Assembly (NCBI GenBank): GCA_019635415.1
Contig: JAHBZN010000002.1
Span: 496,001-560,000 of the forward strand
Length of the DNA stretch: 64,000 bases
From: Ramlibacter sp.
Lineage (GTDB): Bacteria; Pseudomonadota; Gammaproteobacteria; Burkholderiales; Burkholderiaceae_C
Direction of reading: 5' to 3'
Shown here piece by piece: positions 28,823-38,800 of this stretch (the first letter of the stretch is position 1; every line of letters starts with the position of its first letter). The translations under genes and the position numbers were made by a program. A model generated the notes under the pieces. The model saw nothing but the letters and a program-made list of their open reading frames with translations. It was not told where the DNA came from and made no database searches.

Positions 28823-31633
28823 TCAGCCCGTGTTGCGCAGCCCCGCGGCGATCCCGTTGATCGAGATGTGGATGCCCCGCTGCACGCGGTCATCGGCCTT
28901 GCCTTCGCGGTAGCGGCGCACCAGCTCCACCTGCAGGTGGTGCAGCGGGTCGATGTAGGGAAAGCGGTGGCGGATCGAGCGGGCCAGCGCGGCGTTGTGG
29001 GCCAGGCGCTGCTTGTCGCCGGTGATCTGCGACAGGGCCTCGGCGGTGCGCTGCCATTCGACCTCGATGGCGCTGAAGATCTTCTTGCGCAGGCGCGCAT
29101 CGGCCACCAGTTCGGCATAGCGCGAGGCCAGGGCCAGGTCGCTCTTGGCCAGCACCATGTCCATGTTGGACAGCAGGGTGCGAAAGAACGGCCACTGCCG
29201 GTACATCTTCTGCAGCAGCGCCAGGCCTTCACGCCGGGGCTGGCCGGGCGTGTGGTTGAGGAACTGGTCGATGGCCGAACCAAAGCCGTACCAGCCCGGC
29301 AGCGTGAGCCGGCACTGGCCCCAGCTGAAGCCCCAGGGAATGGCCCTCAGGTCCTCGATGCGCTGGCTGGCCTTGCGCGAAGCCGGGCGGGAGCCGATGT
29401 TCAGCTCGGCGATTTCGCGGATCGGCGTGGCATTGAAGAAATACTCCGTGAAGCCCGGGGTCTCGTAGACCAGCGCGCGGTAGGCGGCCATGCTGGCGCG
29501 TGACAGGGCCTCGGCGGCCTCGAGGTAGGCCCGCGTGGCGGGCTTGGTGGGCTGCAGCAGCGTGGCCTCGAGCGTGGCGGCCACCAGGGTCTCGAGGTTG
29601 CGCCGGCCGATCTCGGGATTGGCGTACTTGGATCCGATCACCTCGCCCTGCTCGGTCAGGCGGATCTGGCCGCGCACAGTGCCCGGCGGCTGCGCCAGGA
29701 TGGCCTGGTAGCTCGGGCCGCCGCCACGGCCCACCGTGCCGCCACGGCCGTGGAACATGCGCAGCTGGATGTTGTGGGAATTGGCAAGCTGGTCGAACAG
29801 GTCCACCAGTGCGATCTCGGCGCGGTACAGCTCCCAGTTGCTGGTGAAGATGCCGCCGTCCTTGTTGCTGTCCGAGTAGCCCAGCATGATGTCCTGCTCG
29901 GCGCCGCTGCGCTGCACCAGCGTGGCAATGCCCGGCAAGGCGTAGAACTCGCGCATGATCGGCGCGGCATTGCGCAGGTCCTCGATGGTCTCGAACAGCG
30001 GTACCACGATCAGGTCATTGGTGGCCGCGTGGTCCAGCGTGCCGTGCATCAGGCCTACTTCCTTCTGAAGCAGCAGCACCTCCAGCAGGTCGCTCACGGT
30101 TTCGGTGTGGCTGATGATGTAGTGGCGGATCGCCTGCTTGCCAAAGCGCTCGCGCATGAGGCGCGCCATCTCGAAGATGGCGATCTCCTTGCGCGCATGT
30201 TCGGAGTACGTCGCGCCCACCACGCGCAGCGGCCGCGCGTCATTGAGCAGGCGGATCAGCAGCGCGCGGCGGGCCATTTCGTCCAGCGCGGCGTAGGCGG
30301 GCTCGACGCGCGCAGTGGCCAGCAGTTCGGCCACCACCTCCTCATGCTTGTCCGAGCTCTGGCGCAGGTCCACGGTGGCGAGGTGGAAGCCGAACACCTC
30401 CACCGCGCGCACCAGCGGGTGCAGCCGCTGCGCCACCAGGGCTGCGCCGTGGTGTTCGAGCAGCGAGGTTTCTATGACGCGCAGGTCGGCCAGGAACTCC
30501 TCGGCCCGTGTGTAGGGGTTCTGCGGCGTCACGGCGTGGCGGGCGGCGTCGCCGCCCGTGAGGCTCTTGAGCGTTGCAGCGAGCCGCGCATAGATGCCCG
30601 TCAGCGCGCGCCGGTAGGGCTCGTCCTGGCGGTGCTCGTTGCTGTCGGGCGACCGCTGCGCCAGCGCCTGCATGTCGGGTGTGCAGTCCACCAGCATGGC
30701 CGACAGCGACAGCTCGCCGCCCAGTCGGTGCACCTCGGTCAGGAAGTGGCGCAGCGCCACCTCGGCCTGCCGGCGCAGCGCGTACTCCAGCGTCTGGGCA
30801 CTGACGTTGGGGTTGCCGTCGCGGTCGCCGCCGATCCATTGGCCCATGCGCAGGAAGCTCGCCACGGGCTGCTGGCCCAGTTCCTCCTCGAGTTCGGCGT
30901 AGATCCGCGGGATTTCGCGCAGGAAGGTGGCTTCGTAGTAGCTCAGCGCGTTCTCGATCTCATCGGCCACCGTGAGCTTGGTGAAGCGCAGCAGCCGGGT
31001 CTGCCACAGCTGCATCACGCGGGCGCGGATCTGCGTCTCGTTGGCGGCGAGCTCGCGCGGGGCCAGCGCGTCCTTGGGCAGGGCCCGGGCCTTGATCTCG
31101 TCACGCGCGGTCAGCAGTTGGGCGATGTCGCGCTCGGCGTCCAGAATGCTCTTGCGCTGCACCTCGGTCGGGTGGGCCGTGAGCACCGGAGACACGTAGG
31201 CCGCGGCCAGGGTCTGCGAAATGGTCTTGGGCGCGATGCCGGCCCAGCGCAGGCGAGCCAGCGCCACCTCGATGCTGCCTTCCTGCGTGTCGCCCGCGCG
31301 CTCGTGCACGATGCGCCGGCGGATGTGGTGGCGGTCCTCGGCCAGGTTGGCCAGGTGACTGAAATACGTGAAGGCCCGGATCACGCTCACGGTCTGGTCG
31401 CCACTCAGCCCCTTGAGCCGCTTCTTGAGCGCGCGGTCGGCGTCCTGGTCCGCATCGCGGCGAAACGCCACGGACAGCTTGCGCACCTGTTCCACCAGTT
31501 CATAGGCTTCAACACCTTCCTGGTCGCGGATCACGTCGCCCAGGATGCGGCCGAGCAGTCGGATGTCTTCCACCAGGGGCCGTTCGTTGTCGCGGGCGCG
31601 GCGTGACGGGGTGTCGGGACGGGTCTTTTCCAC
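28823..31633 (-). CDS. ppc: Phosphoenolpyruvate carboxylase
   Basis: 936 residues, full length. It holds the catalytic [13 protein letters not shown] (H154), the [10 protein letters not shown] motif near 588 and [14 protein letters not shown] near 630, and ends in the conserved C-terminal [13 protein letters not shown] that closes the active site. It fixes bicarbonate onto PEP to make oxaloacetate. GTG start at 31633 with AGGAAG upstream. It lies on the opposite strand between the algR operon and the heme genes; the gap to hemC is 88 bp and must hold both promoters. Confidence 0.97.
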   Translation of the reverse strand: MEKTRPDTPSRRARDNERPLVEDIRLLGRILGDVIRDQEGVEAYELVEQVRKLSVAFRRDADQDADRALKKRLKGLSGDQTVSVIRAFTYFSHLANLAEDRHHIRRRIVHERAGDTQEGSIEVALARLRWAGIAPKTISQTLAAAYVSPVLTAHPTEVQRKSILDAERDIAQLLTARDEIKARALPKDALAPRELAANETQIRARVMQLWQTRLLRFTKLTVADEIENALSYYEATFLREIPRIYAELEEELGQQPVASFLRMGQWIGGDRDGNPNVSAQTLEYALRRQAEVALRHFLTEVHRLGGELSLSAMLVDCTPDMQALAQRSPDSNEHRQDEPYRRALTGIYARLAATLKSLTGGDAARHAVTPQNPYTRAEEFLADLRVIETSLLEHHGAALVAQRLHPLVRAVEVFGFHLATVDLRQSSDKHEEVVAELLATARVEPAYAALDEMARRALLIRLLNDARPLRVVGATYSEHARKEIAIFEMARLMRERFGKQAIRHYIISHTETVSDLLEVLLLQKEVGLMHGTLDHAATNDLIVVPLFETIEDLRNAAPIMREFYALPGIATLVQRSGAEQDIMLGYSDSNKDGGIFTSNWELYRAEIALVDLFDQLANSHNIQLRMFHGRGGTVGRGGGPSYQAILAQPPGTVRGQIRLTEQGEVIGSKYANPEIGRRNLETLVAATLEATLLQPTKPATRAYLEAAEALSRASMAAYRALVYETPGFTEYFFNATPIREIAELNIGSRPASRKASQRIEDLRAIPWGFSWGQCRLTLPGWYGFGSAIDQFLNHTPGQPRREGLALLQKMYRQWPFFRTLLSNMDMVLAKSDLALASRYAELVADARLRKKIFSAIEVEWQRTAEALSQITGDKQRLAHNAALARSIRHRFPYIDPLHHLQVELVRRYREGKADDRVQRGIHISINGIAAGLRNTG

Positions 31634-31721
31634 GGTGGGGGCTTCCTCGGAGTGCTTAATTTTTTGGCAGCGTGCATGCTAGCATCGACTCCCCCCAAAG
31701 CATTACAGGCAGGTTACGAGA

Positions 31722-32639
31722 TTGAGCAAGATAGTGATCGCCACGCGCGAAAGCCGGCTGGCCCTCTGGCAGGCCGAGCATGTCAAGGCCTTGCTGACCC
31801 GCCACGGCCATGACGTGAGCCTGCTGGGCATGACCACCAAGGGCGACCAGATCCTGGATCGCTCGCTCAGCAAGATCGGCGGCAAGGGGCTGTTCGTCAA
31901 GGAGCTGGAAGTCGCGCTCGAACAGGGGCAGGCCGACATCGCCGTCCACTCACTCAAGGACGTGCCGATGGACTTGCCGGACGGCTTCGCGCTGGCCTGC
32001 GTGATGGAGCGCGAGGACCCGCGCGATGCGCTGGTGTCCACCCGCTGCGCGTCGCTCGCCGAGCTTCCGCAGGGCGCGGCGGTTGGCACCTCCAGCCTGC
32101 GTCGCGTCGTGCTGCTGCAGGCCCAGTTCGCGCAACTGGGCCGCGCGGATGTGCGCATCGAACCCTTGCGCGGCAACCTGGACACCCGGCTGCGCAAGCT
32201 CGACGAAGGGCAGTTCGATGCCATCGTGCTGGCGGCGGCAGGGCTCAAGCGGCTGGGTCTGGGCGAGCGCATCCGCGCGGCCTTCGAGCCCGTGGAAATG
32301 CTGCCCGCGGCCGGGCAGGGCGCCCTGGGCATCGAGGTGCGGGCCGACCGCGCCGACCTGATGGAGGCCCTGGCGCCGCTCTCGCACCAGACCACCTGGC
32401 TCGCCGTGGCGGCCGAGCGTGCCGTGAGTCGCGCCATGGGCGGCAGCTGCTCGATGCCGCTGGCGGCGCACGCCACCTTTGCTGGCGAGTACCTGCAGCT
32501 GGACGCGGCCTGGGGAGACCCCGAAGGCCGCAGCCCCCTGGTGCGGGCGCGGGCTGTGGCCGCGGTGGCCGACCTCGACGCGGCGGGCGCGCTGGGCACG
32601 GCCGTGGCCGAACGGCTGCGCGACGGCGGCGCGGGCTGA
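31722..32639 (+). CDS. hemC: Porphobilinogen deaminase (hydroxymethylbilane synthase)
   Basis: 305 residues. The active-site aspartate is D80 in HSLKDVP, and C243 in [11 protein letters not shown] binds the dipyrromethane cofactor. The enzyme joins four porphobilinogens into hydroxymethylbilane. The only start that includes the conserved [16 protein letters not shown] begins with TTG at 31722. It heads hemC-hemD-hemX-hemY. Confidence 0.96.
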   Translation: MSKIVIATRESRLALWQAEHVKALLTRHGHDVSLLGMTTKGDQILDRSLSKIGGKGLFVKELEVALEQGQADIAVHSLKDVPMDLPDGFALACVMEREDPRDALVSTRCASLAELPQGAAVGTSSLRRVVLLQAQFAQLGRADVRIEPLRGNLDTRLRKLDEGQFDAIVLAAAGLKRLGLGERIRAAFEPVEMLPAAGQGALGIEVRADRADLMEALAPLSHQTTWLAVAAERAVSRAMGGSCSMPLAAHATFAGEYLQLDAAWGDPEGRSPLVRARAVAAVADLDAAGALGTAVAERLRDGGAG

Positions 32640-32652
32640 GGCGCGGCACGCC

Positions 32653-33435
32653 ATGCGGGTGCTGGTGACCCGGCCGCCGCGCGAGGCCCAGCGCTGGGTC
32701 GAGGCCCTGCAGGCCAGCGGCTGCGACGCACTGGCGCTGCCGCTGCTGGAGATCACCCCGACGCGCGATCGCGCGGCCTTGCAACAGGCCTGCCGGGCCC
32801 TGGACAGCTACCAGGCCCTGATGTTCGTCAGTGGCAATGCGGTGGACCATTTTTTCAGGGAAAAAGCAGTGCTAGCCCAGAACGGACAGCCACTTTCTGC
32901 TATCAAAAACAGAGCATGGGCCACCGGCCCGGGCACCCGCGATGCGCTGCTGGCCGCCGGTGTGGCGCCCGGGCAGATCGAGGCGCCGGCGGAGGACGCC
33001 GGGCAGTTCGACTCGGAGGCACTGTGGCAGCGTGTGGGCGGCACGGTGCAGGCCGGCGACCTTGTGCTGATCGTGCGCGGAGCCGACAGCCGCGGACAGG
33101 CGTCCGGCCGCGACTGGCTGGCGGGGCAGCTCCAGGCGGCCGGTGCCAGGGTCGACCAGGTCCTGGCCTACGAGCGCCACGCGCCGCAATGGACGGTGGC
33201 GCAACGGGCGTTGGCCCAGGCCGCGGCCGGCGATGGATCGGTCTGGCTGTTCAGCAGCTCCGAAGCCGTGGCCAACCTGCGGCATGCGATGCCCGGACAG
33301 AGCTGGCAGCGCGCGCGCGCGGTGGCCACGCACCCGCGCATTGCCGGTGCGGCGCGCGAGGCCGGCTTTGGTGTTGTTTGCGAGTCACGGCCGGCCCTGG
33401 CCGATGTGGTCGCGTCGATAGAATCGTTCGCATGA
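32653..33435 (+). CDS. hemD: Uroporphyrinogen-III synthase
   Basis: 260 residues with the two-lobe HemD fold; recognisable segments are VLVTRPPREAQRW at the start, ALMFVSGNAVDHF, and VWLFSSSEAVANLRH in the second half. It cyclises hydroxymethylbilane to uroporphyrinogen III. The family is poorly conserved, but position between hemC and hemX makes the call firm. Residues 69-88 (ahead of ATGPGTRDALLAAG) are encoded by a 58-bp repeat and make this loop longer than I expect for the family. The start overlaps nothing; the stop overlaps the next ATG by 4 bp. Confidence 0.93.
   Translation: MRVLVTRPPREAQRWVEALQASGCDALALPLLEITPTRDRAALQQACRALDSYQALMFVSGNAVDHFFREKAVLAQNGQPLSAIKNRAWATGPGTRDALLAAGVAPGQIEAPAEDAGQFDSEALWQRVGGTVQAGDLVLIVRGADSRGQASGRDWLAGQLQAAGARVDQVLAYERHAPQWTVAQRALAQAAAGDGSVWLFSSSEAVANLRHAMPGQSWQRARAVATHPRIAGAAREAGFGVVCESRPALADVVASIESFA
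32858..32915 (-). repeat. 58-bp coding repeat, copy 5 (inside hemD)
   Basis: In reverse orientation to hemD. The reverse complement begins GCTCTGTTTTTGATAGCA and has GTGGC and GGGCT in the family columns. Read in hemD it gives REKAVLAQNGQ...SAIKNRA, matching the peptide of the dinB, rne and sppA copies. It is the only copy within the fold of a metabolic enzyme. Confidence 0.85.
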
Positions 33436-34508
33436 ACCCCGATGAGTCCGTGACGCCGCCTGAACCCCAGGCCCTCGCGCCGCTGGGTTCCGTCGCCGCC
33501 CCCGGTCCGGCGGCCGAACCCCGAACGCCCGCCGCTTCGCGCAACCTGCTCTGGCTGACCAGCCTGGTCGCGCTGGTGGCGCTGACGATGAGCGGACTGC
33601 TCTGGCAGAAGCTGGCCACCATTCAGGAGCATCTGGCGCGCCAGAGTGCCGACGCCGGGGCCCACGCCATCGAGGCGCGCGCGCTGGCCCGCCAGGCGCA
33701 GGAACTCGCGCGTGACACCGCGGCCCGCCAGGCCGTGGCCGACACCCGGCTGGGCGAGGTGGCGCTGCAGCGCACCCAGCTCGAGGAGCTGATGCAGACG
33801 CTGTCACGCTCGCGCGATGAAAACCTGGTCATCGACATCGAATCCGCCGTCCGGCTGGCGCAGCAGCAGGCGCAGCTCACCGGCAGCGTCGAGCCCCTGC
33901 TCGCGGCCCTGCGCACGGCGGACCAGCGCATCGCGCGCGCCGCGCAGCCGCGGCTGGCCCGGCTGCGCGCGGCAATCGGCCGCGACATCGACCGCATCAA
34001 GGCCACCAGCGTGACCGACATGCCGGGCCTGCTGGCCCGTCTGGACGAACTGGTGCGCCAGGCCGACGACCTGCCGGTTGCGAATGCCGTGCCGCTGGGC
34101 GGCGTGCCCCGGCCCCGCAAGGTGGAGCCGGCCGAGGCGCTGCCCCAGTGGTGGCAACGCGCCATGACCCTGCTGCGCGACGAGGCCCGCAACCTGGTGC
34201 GCGTCAGCCGCATCGAACAGCCCGAGGCCGCACTGCTGGCGCCCGAGCAGTCGTTCTTCCTGCGAGAAAACCTCAAGCTCAAGCTGCTGAACGCGCGGCT
34301 GGGCCTGCTGGCGCGGCAGACCGAGTCGGCGCGCGCCGACCTGGCTGCGGCGTCCGCCTCGCTGAACCGCTATTTCGATCCAGCGGCGCGCAAGACCCAG
34401 GTGGCCGCGGGCCTGCTGCAACAGGTCCAGGCGCAGATGAAGGCCGTGGAGCTGCCGCGCGTCGACGAAACGCTGGCGGCACTGTCCACCGCCTCGGCAG
34501 GGCGCTAG
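33432..34508 (+). CDS. hemX: HemX-like membrane protein (uroporphyrinogen-III C-methyltransferase-related)
   Basis: 358 residues. A single membrane helix (about 38-58, LLWLTSLVALVALTMSGLLW) is followed by a long periplasmic coiled coil rich in Ala/Gln/Arg (about 60-130) and a helical domain. This is the HemX family, often misnamed as a methyltransferase; it lacks a SAM-binding motif. Its role in heme supply is unknown. ATG overlaps the hemD stop. Confidence 0.85.
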   Translation: MNPDESVTPPEPQALAPLGSVAAPGPAAEPRTPAASRNLLWLTSLVALVALTMSGLLWQKLATIQEHLARQSADAGAHAIEARALARQAQELARDTAARQAVADTRLGEVALQRTQLEELMQTLSRSRDENLVIDIESAVRLAQQQAQLTGSVEPLLAALRTADQRIARAAQPRLARLRAAIGRDIDRIKATSVTDMPGLLARLDELVRQADDLPVANAVPLGGVPRPRKVEPAEALPQWWQRAMTLLRDEARNLVRVSRIEQPEAALLAPEQSFFLRENLKLKLLNARLGLLARQTESARADLAAASASLNRYFDPAARKTQVAAGLLQQVQAQMKAVELPRVDETLAALSTASAGR

Positions 34509-35774
34509 ATGAGGGCCGCACTCTGGCTGCTCGCCCTGTTCGGCGTGGCCGTGGCCATTGCCCTGTTCGCGGGGGAAAACCAGGGCACGGTGACCCTGTT
34601 CTGGTCACCCTACCGCATCGACCTGTCCCTGAACCTGGTGCTGCTGGTGCTGTTCGGCGCCTTTGTGCTGGTGCATGCGGCCTTGCGCGCGCTGTCGGCG
34701 CTGCTGGACCTGCCCCGGCAGGCCCTGCGCTGGCGTGTCCAGCAGAAGGAGCGTGCCATGCATGCCGCTTTGCTGGACGCGCTGTCTCAGCTCACGGCGG
34801 GGCGCTTTCTTCGCGCCCGCAAGTCGGCCGAGGCCGCTCTGGCCCAGGAGAAGTCCTTGTCGGGTGCCGGCCATGCACCGGCCAACAGCGCCCAGATCCG
34901 CGCGCTGGCGCACCTGCTGGCGGCCGAGAGCGCGCAATCGCTGCAGGACCGCGTGGCGCGCGAAACGCACCTGAACCAGGCCATCGAACAGGCCACGCGC
35001 CGCCCCGCGTCCCAGGTCGTGCAGGAGACCCACGAAGGGGCGGTGCTGCGCGCGGCACGCTGGTCGCTGGACGACCGCGATCCGCAAGCCGCCGTGGCCT
35101 GGCTGTCCGGCCTGCCGCAGGGCGCCGCGCGCCGGACGCTGGCGCTGCGCATCAAGCTGAAGGCGGCGCGCCAGGCCCGCCAGACCGCGGTGGCGCTGGA
35201 CACGGCCCGACTGCTGGCCAAGCACCGTGCGTTTTCACCCCTGGCGGCGCAGAGCATCGTGCGCGGCCTTGCCACCGATCTGCTCAATGCGGCGCATGAC
35301 ACGACCCAGTTGCAGCGCACCTGGGAGTCGCTGGAGGCGGCGGAGCGCCAGATGCCCGAGCTGGCCGTGCACGCGGCGCAGCGCGTGGTCAGTCTGGGGG
35401 GTGATGCCTTCGTGGCGCGCGCCTGGCTGCTGCCGGTCTGGGAGCGCGTGGACACCCTCACCGACAGCCTGCGCGTCAAGCTCGTGCGCGCGCTCGAGGC
35501 GGGGCTGGATTCCATCGACGGAGCCTGGCTGGCGCGCATCGAGCAGGGCCATCAGGCCAATCCCCGCGACGCCACGCTGCAGTACCTGGCCGGCATGGCG
35601 TGCATGAAGCGCCAGCTCTGGGGCAAGGCGCAGCTGCATCTCACGCAAGCTGCGCTGGGCCTGCAGGACGCGGGCTTGCACCGCAATGCCTGGCGCGCCC
35701 TGGCCACCCTGGCCGAGCAGCGCGGCGACACCCCGGCGGCGGCTCAGGCCTGGAAGCAGGCCGCGCAGGCCTGA
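34509..35774 (+). CDS. hemY: HemY-like TPR membrane protein
   Basis: 421 residues. Two N-terminal membrane helices (about 4-20 and 40-60) are followed by a soluble TPR region. The start codon directly follows the hemX stop. It belongs to the proteobacterial HemY family, which is not the protoporphyrinogen oxidase of the same name in Gram-positives; its function in heme synthesis is unproven. It ends 31 bp from the convergent DUF11 gene. Confidence 0.88.
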   Translation: MRAALWLLALFGVAVAIALFAGENQGTVTLFWSPYRIDLSLNLVLLVLFGAFVLVHAALRALSALLDLPRQALRWRVQQKERAMHAALLDALSQLTAGRFLRARKSAEAALAQEKSLSGAGHAPANSAQIRALAHLLAAESAQSLQDRVARETHLNQAIEQATRRPASQVVQETHEGAVLRAARWSLDDRDPQAAVAWLSGLPQGAARRTLALRIKLKAARQARQTAVALDTARLLAKHRAFSPLAAQSIVRGLATDLLNAAHDTTQLQRTWESLEAAERQMPELAVHAAQRVVSLGGDAFVARAWLLPVWERVDTLTDSLRVKLVRALEAGLDSIDGAWLARIEQGHQANPRDATLQYLAGMACMKRQLWGKAQLHLTQAALGLQDAGLHRNAWRALATLAEQRGDTPAAAQAWKQAAQA

Positions 35775-35805
35775 GGCCGGCGCCGGTCGAAAATCACCGG
35801 GATTC

Positions 35806-38800
35806 CTATTGACCCGTCGCGGTCACGCTGCAGGTCAGCTGCAGGGTGACCGACCCGCCCGCGGGCAGCACCGGGATGGTGAAGCCTCCCTGAACCGTGG
35901 CGGCGGGCACGCTCGCCACGCCGCACGAGGCTCCGCCGCTGGCGGTGCACGGCGCTGCGGTCACGCACGACAGGCCCGTGGCGACCGGGTCCATCAGCAC
36001 GGCGCCGTCGGCGCTGGAGGGGCCGTTGTTGGCGACGGTCACGGTGTACGACGTGGTGGCACCTGACGTGACGGTGCCCAGGCCGTTGCTCTTGGCCACC
36101 GTGAGCAGCACCGAGCCTCGCACGGCGTCCGCGTCCACGGCCGTGTTGTTGGCGGTGTTGCTGTCGTTCATGCCGGCAGGCAGACCGATGGAGGCGGTGT
36201 TGGTGACCGTGCCGTTGAGCGCGGTCACCGAAGCGGTGACGGTCAGCACCAGCGTGGTGTTGGCCGGCAGCGCCGGCACGGTGAGGCCACCCCCCTCCAG
36301 CGCCGCCAGGCTCAGGCTGAGTGGGCATTGCGCGCCCGCGCCGCTGGCGGCGCAGGCCAGCGCTGTCTTGCTCAGCCCCGCGGCAGCCGGGTCCGTGATG
36401 ACGATGCCATCGGCGGGGCCGGGGCCGTTGTTGCCCACGGTGAGGACGTAGCTGGTGGTGGTCAGCGTCTGCACGGTGCTGGTGCCGTTGCTCTTGGTGA
36501 TGAAGGGATCGGCGTCGGGCGTGCACTCGCGCAGCAGGATCTGGGTTGCGCCGAAGGTGTCGCCGGTGCCGCCGCCCGCGGTCTGGGTATCCCACAACTG
36601 GAGCGTGACGCCGGTTGTGGTGGCGCCAAAGCTGCGCTGGCGCAGGGTCCAGGTGTCCGAGGTGCCCGAGCCTTCATTGGCGTAGCCGTCGGTGCCGCCC
36701 AGGGTGAAGGTGGTGGTGCCGGCCACCACGCGGAACTGGATCTGCGGGGGATTGGCCACGGCCGATCCGGGGTTCTGCGCGTTCGAGCCGTAGTACAGCC
36801 ATTCGTAGGTGCGGCCGGCCACGAGGCCGGTCACGGCCTGCGACCACAGGCGGAAGGCCGCGCCGGTGTTGTTGCCGTTGCTGTAGAGCCAGTTGGCGGC
36901 CGTGGCCACGCTGCGTGCCGGGTCTCCGGGGAACGGGCGCTGGGTGACGGTGCCATAGGTCTGCGCGCCGGTCTGTGGACCCACGCTGGTGTCGGGCAGG
37001 TTGGTGTTCACGGGGTACTGGGTGACGCCACTGCCCACCGACGAGCTGGTGTCGGCAAAGTCGCTGTTGACCAGCAGGTTGACGATGGATTCCGTGGTGC
37101 CTGCAGGGCAGATGCCGGCGCCGGAACTGATCGCCGCGGTGGAAGCCGCGACCCGGCTGGTGTCGAGCGCGCTGTTGTTGGCGGTGTTGATCTCGGTGAC
37201 GCCGGCGGGCGCGGTGATCGATACCGAGTTGGTGACCGTGCCGGTGGTGGCTGTGACCTGGGCGTTGAGCACGAAAGTGACCGTGCTGCCGGCGGGAAAC
37301 ACGGGAATCTGGGTGCCAGCCTGGAAGGTGGCCGTCGTGAGGCCGACGGGGCAGCTTGCCCCCCCCTGGGCCGAGCATGAAATGCTGAGCTTGGCCAGCC
37401 CCGTGGCCACCGGGTCGGTGACGGTGGCGTTGGCGGCCGCGGAGGGCCCCGCGTTGGCGGCGACGATGGTGTAGACCGTGACGCCGCCTGCGGTGACGGT
37501 GGTGACGCCATCCGACTTGGTGACGCTCAGGTCTGCCGACGGGACGCTGATGACCGTGGCCACGGTGCCCGTGTTGTTGCCCGGGGTGGGGTCGGTGTAG
37601 CCTGCGGGCAGGCTCACCGTGGCCGTGTTGGTGATGCTGCCGGCGGACGCGGCGATGCCGTCCACCGTGATCTGCAACTGGCCGCCGCTGGCGATCTGGA
37701 TGCGCGGCAGCGTGATGGTGCCGCTGCCCACGGCACCGGTTCCGCCCGAGGCGGTGTCGCAATCCGCCGAGCCCGCCAGCACACTGCAGGCCCAGGTCAC
37801 GGTGCCGATGTTGGCGGGCACGATGTCGCTCACTGTGACGCTGCCCGCGACATCAGCGGGGCCCGCATTGGACACCAGCAGGATGTATTGCACCGCGCTC
37901 CCCACGTCAGCGGTGGCAGGCCCGGTCTTGGTCAGCGAGAGATCGGCGCTGGTGGCGGTGGAAGATCCCGAAATGGTGATGTCCTCACCGGTGCTGGAAC
38001 CCGAGGCATAGCTCGCCCCGCCCACGGCGTTGCCGGCCGCGTCGGTGCCGCCGGGGCTGACGGCGCCGTTGAGCGCGCTGTTGCCGGCGCCGCCGGTGAG
38101 GCGTGTGGCGTCGGTCAGCGACAGGGTGGCGCCATTCTGGTAGGTGCCGTTGGCGGCCGCATTGAGATTGACCGCAAAGGTCAGGGTCAGGTTGCCGCCC
38201 GGGGGCAGCGTGAACCCGGACGTGCCGCTGCCGGCAGTGCCGAACACCAGGGTGGCGGTGGTGCCGCCGAGCGTGATGGGCGATGTGGGGCCGCTGGCGC
38301 CGTTGGCGTAGGCCACGGTGGCCGTGGTGGCATACCGCGAGAACGGCGAGGGTAGACTGTCGGAAATCGACACGCCGTAGGCCACGCCCGAGCCGGTGGC
38401 CGGGTTGGCGATGCTGATCACGTAGTTGCCCGTGGTCTGACCGGGCAGGGTCCGGGTGGGCGTGGTGGTGGTCTTGACGACTGTGAGCTGCGGCTCGCAG
38501 TCGTAGCCCGGCCGCACCCCGGCGATGGCACTGGCGCTGATGGTGCTGGCGCTCACGCCGGCCGAGCCGGGCTGGGCCAGCATGTTGCCTGAAAAGCCCT
38601 GGTACAGATCCTCGGCCGAGTTGCCGTTGGCGCCGCCTGCGAGGGCGAGTGACCCGAGGGGGCTGTTCGAGTACACCGCGCCGCCACCGGCGCCGCCGCC
38701 CGGTCCCTCCCGCTCGCCGTCGCAGCAGGGTTGGTTGGGCGCGCCGGTGCGCGGCGTCTTGTTGGAATTGGCACCGTTGCCGCCGCGCGCCTGGGCCGTC

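Noticed and set aside
29750..31606. 618-codon open frame opposite ppc
   Set aside because: Antisense shadow of a fully recognisable PEP carboxylase.
31650..31705. Possible tenth 58-bp repeat between ppc and hemC (GCTTAATTTTTTGGCAGC)
   Set aside because: Only the first 18 columns resemble the family; the GTG core and GGGCT are missing, and it would be the only copy outside a gene.
35775..35805. CCGGCGCCGG palindrome between hemY and the DUF11 gene as terminator
   Set aside because: It has no loop and no T-run; too short to call.
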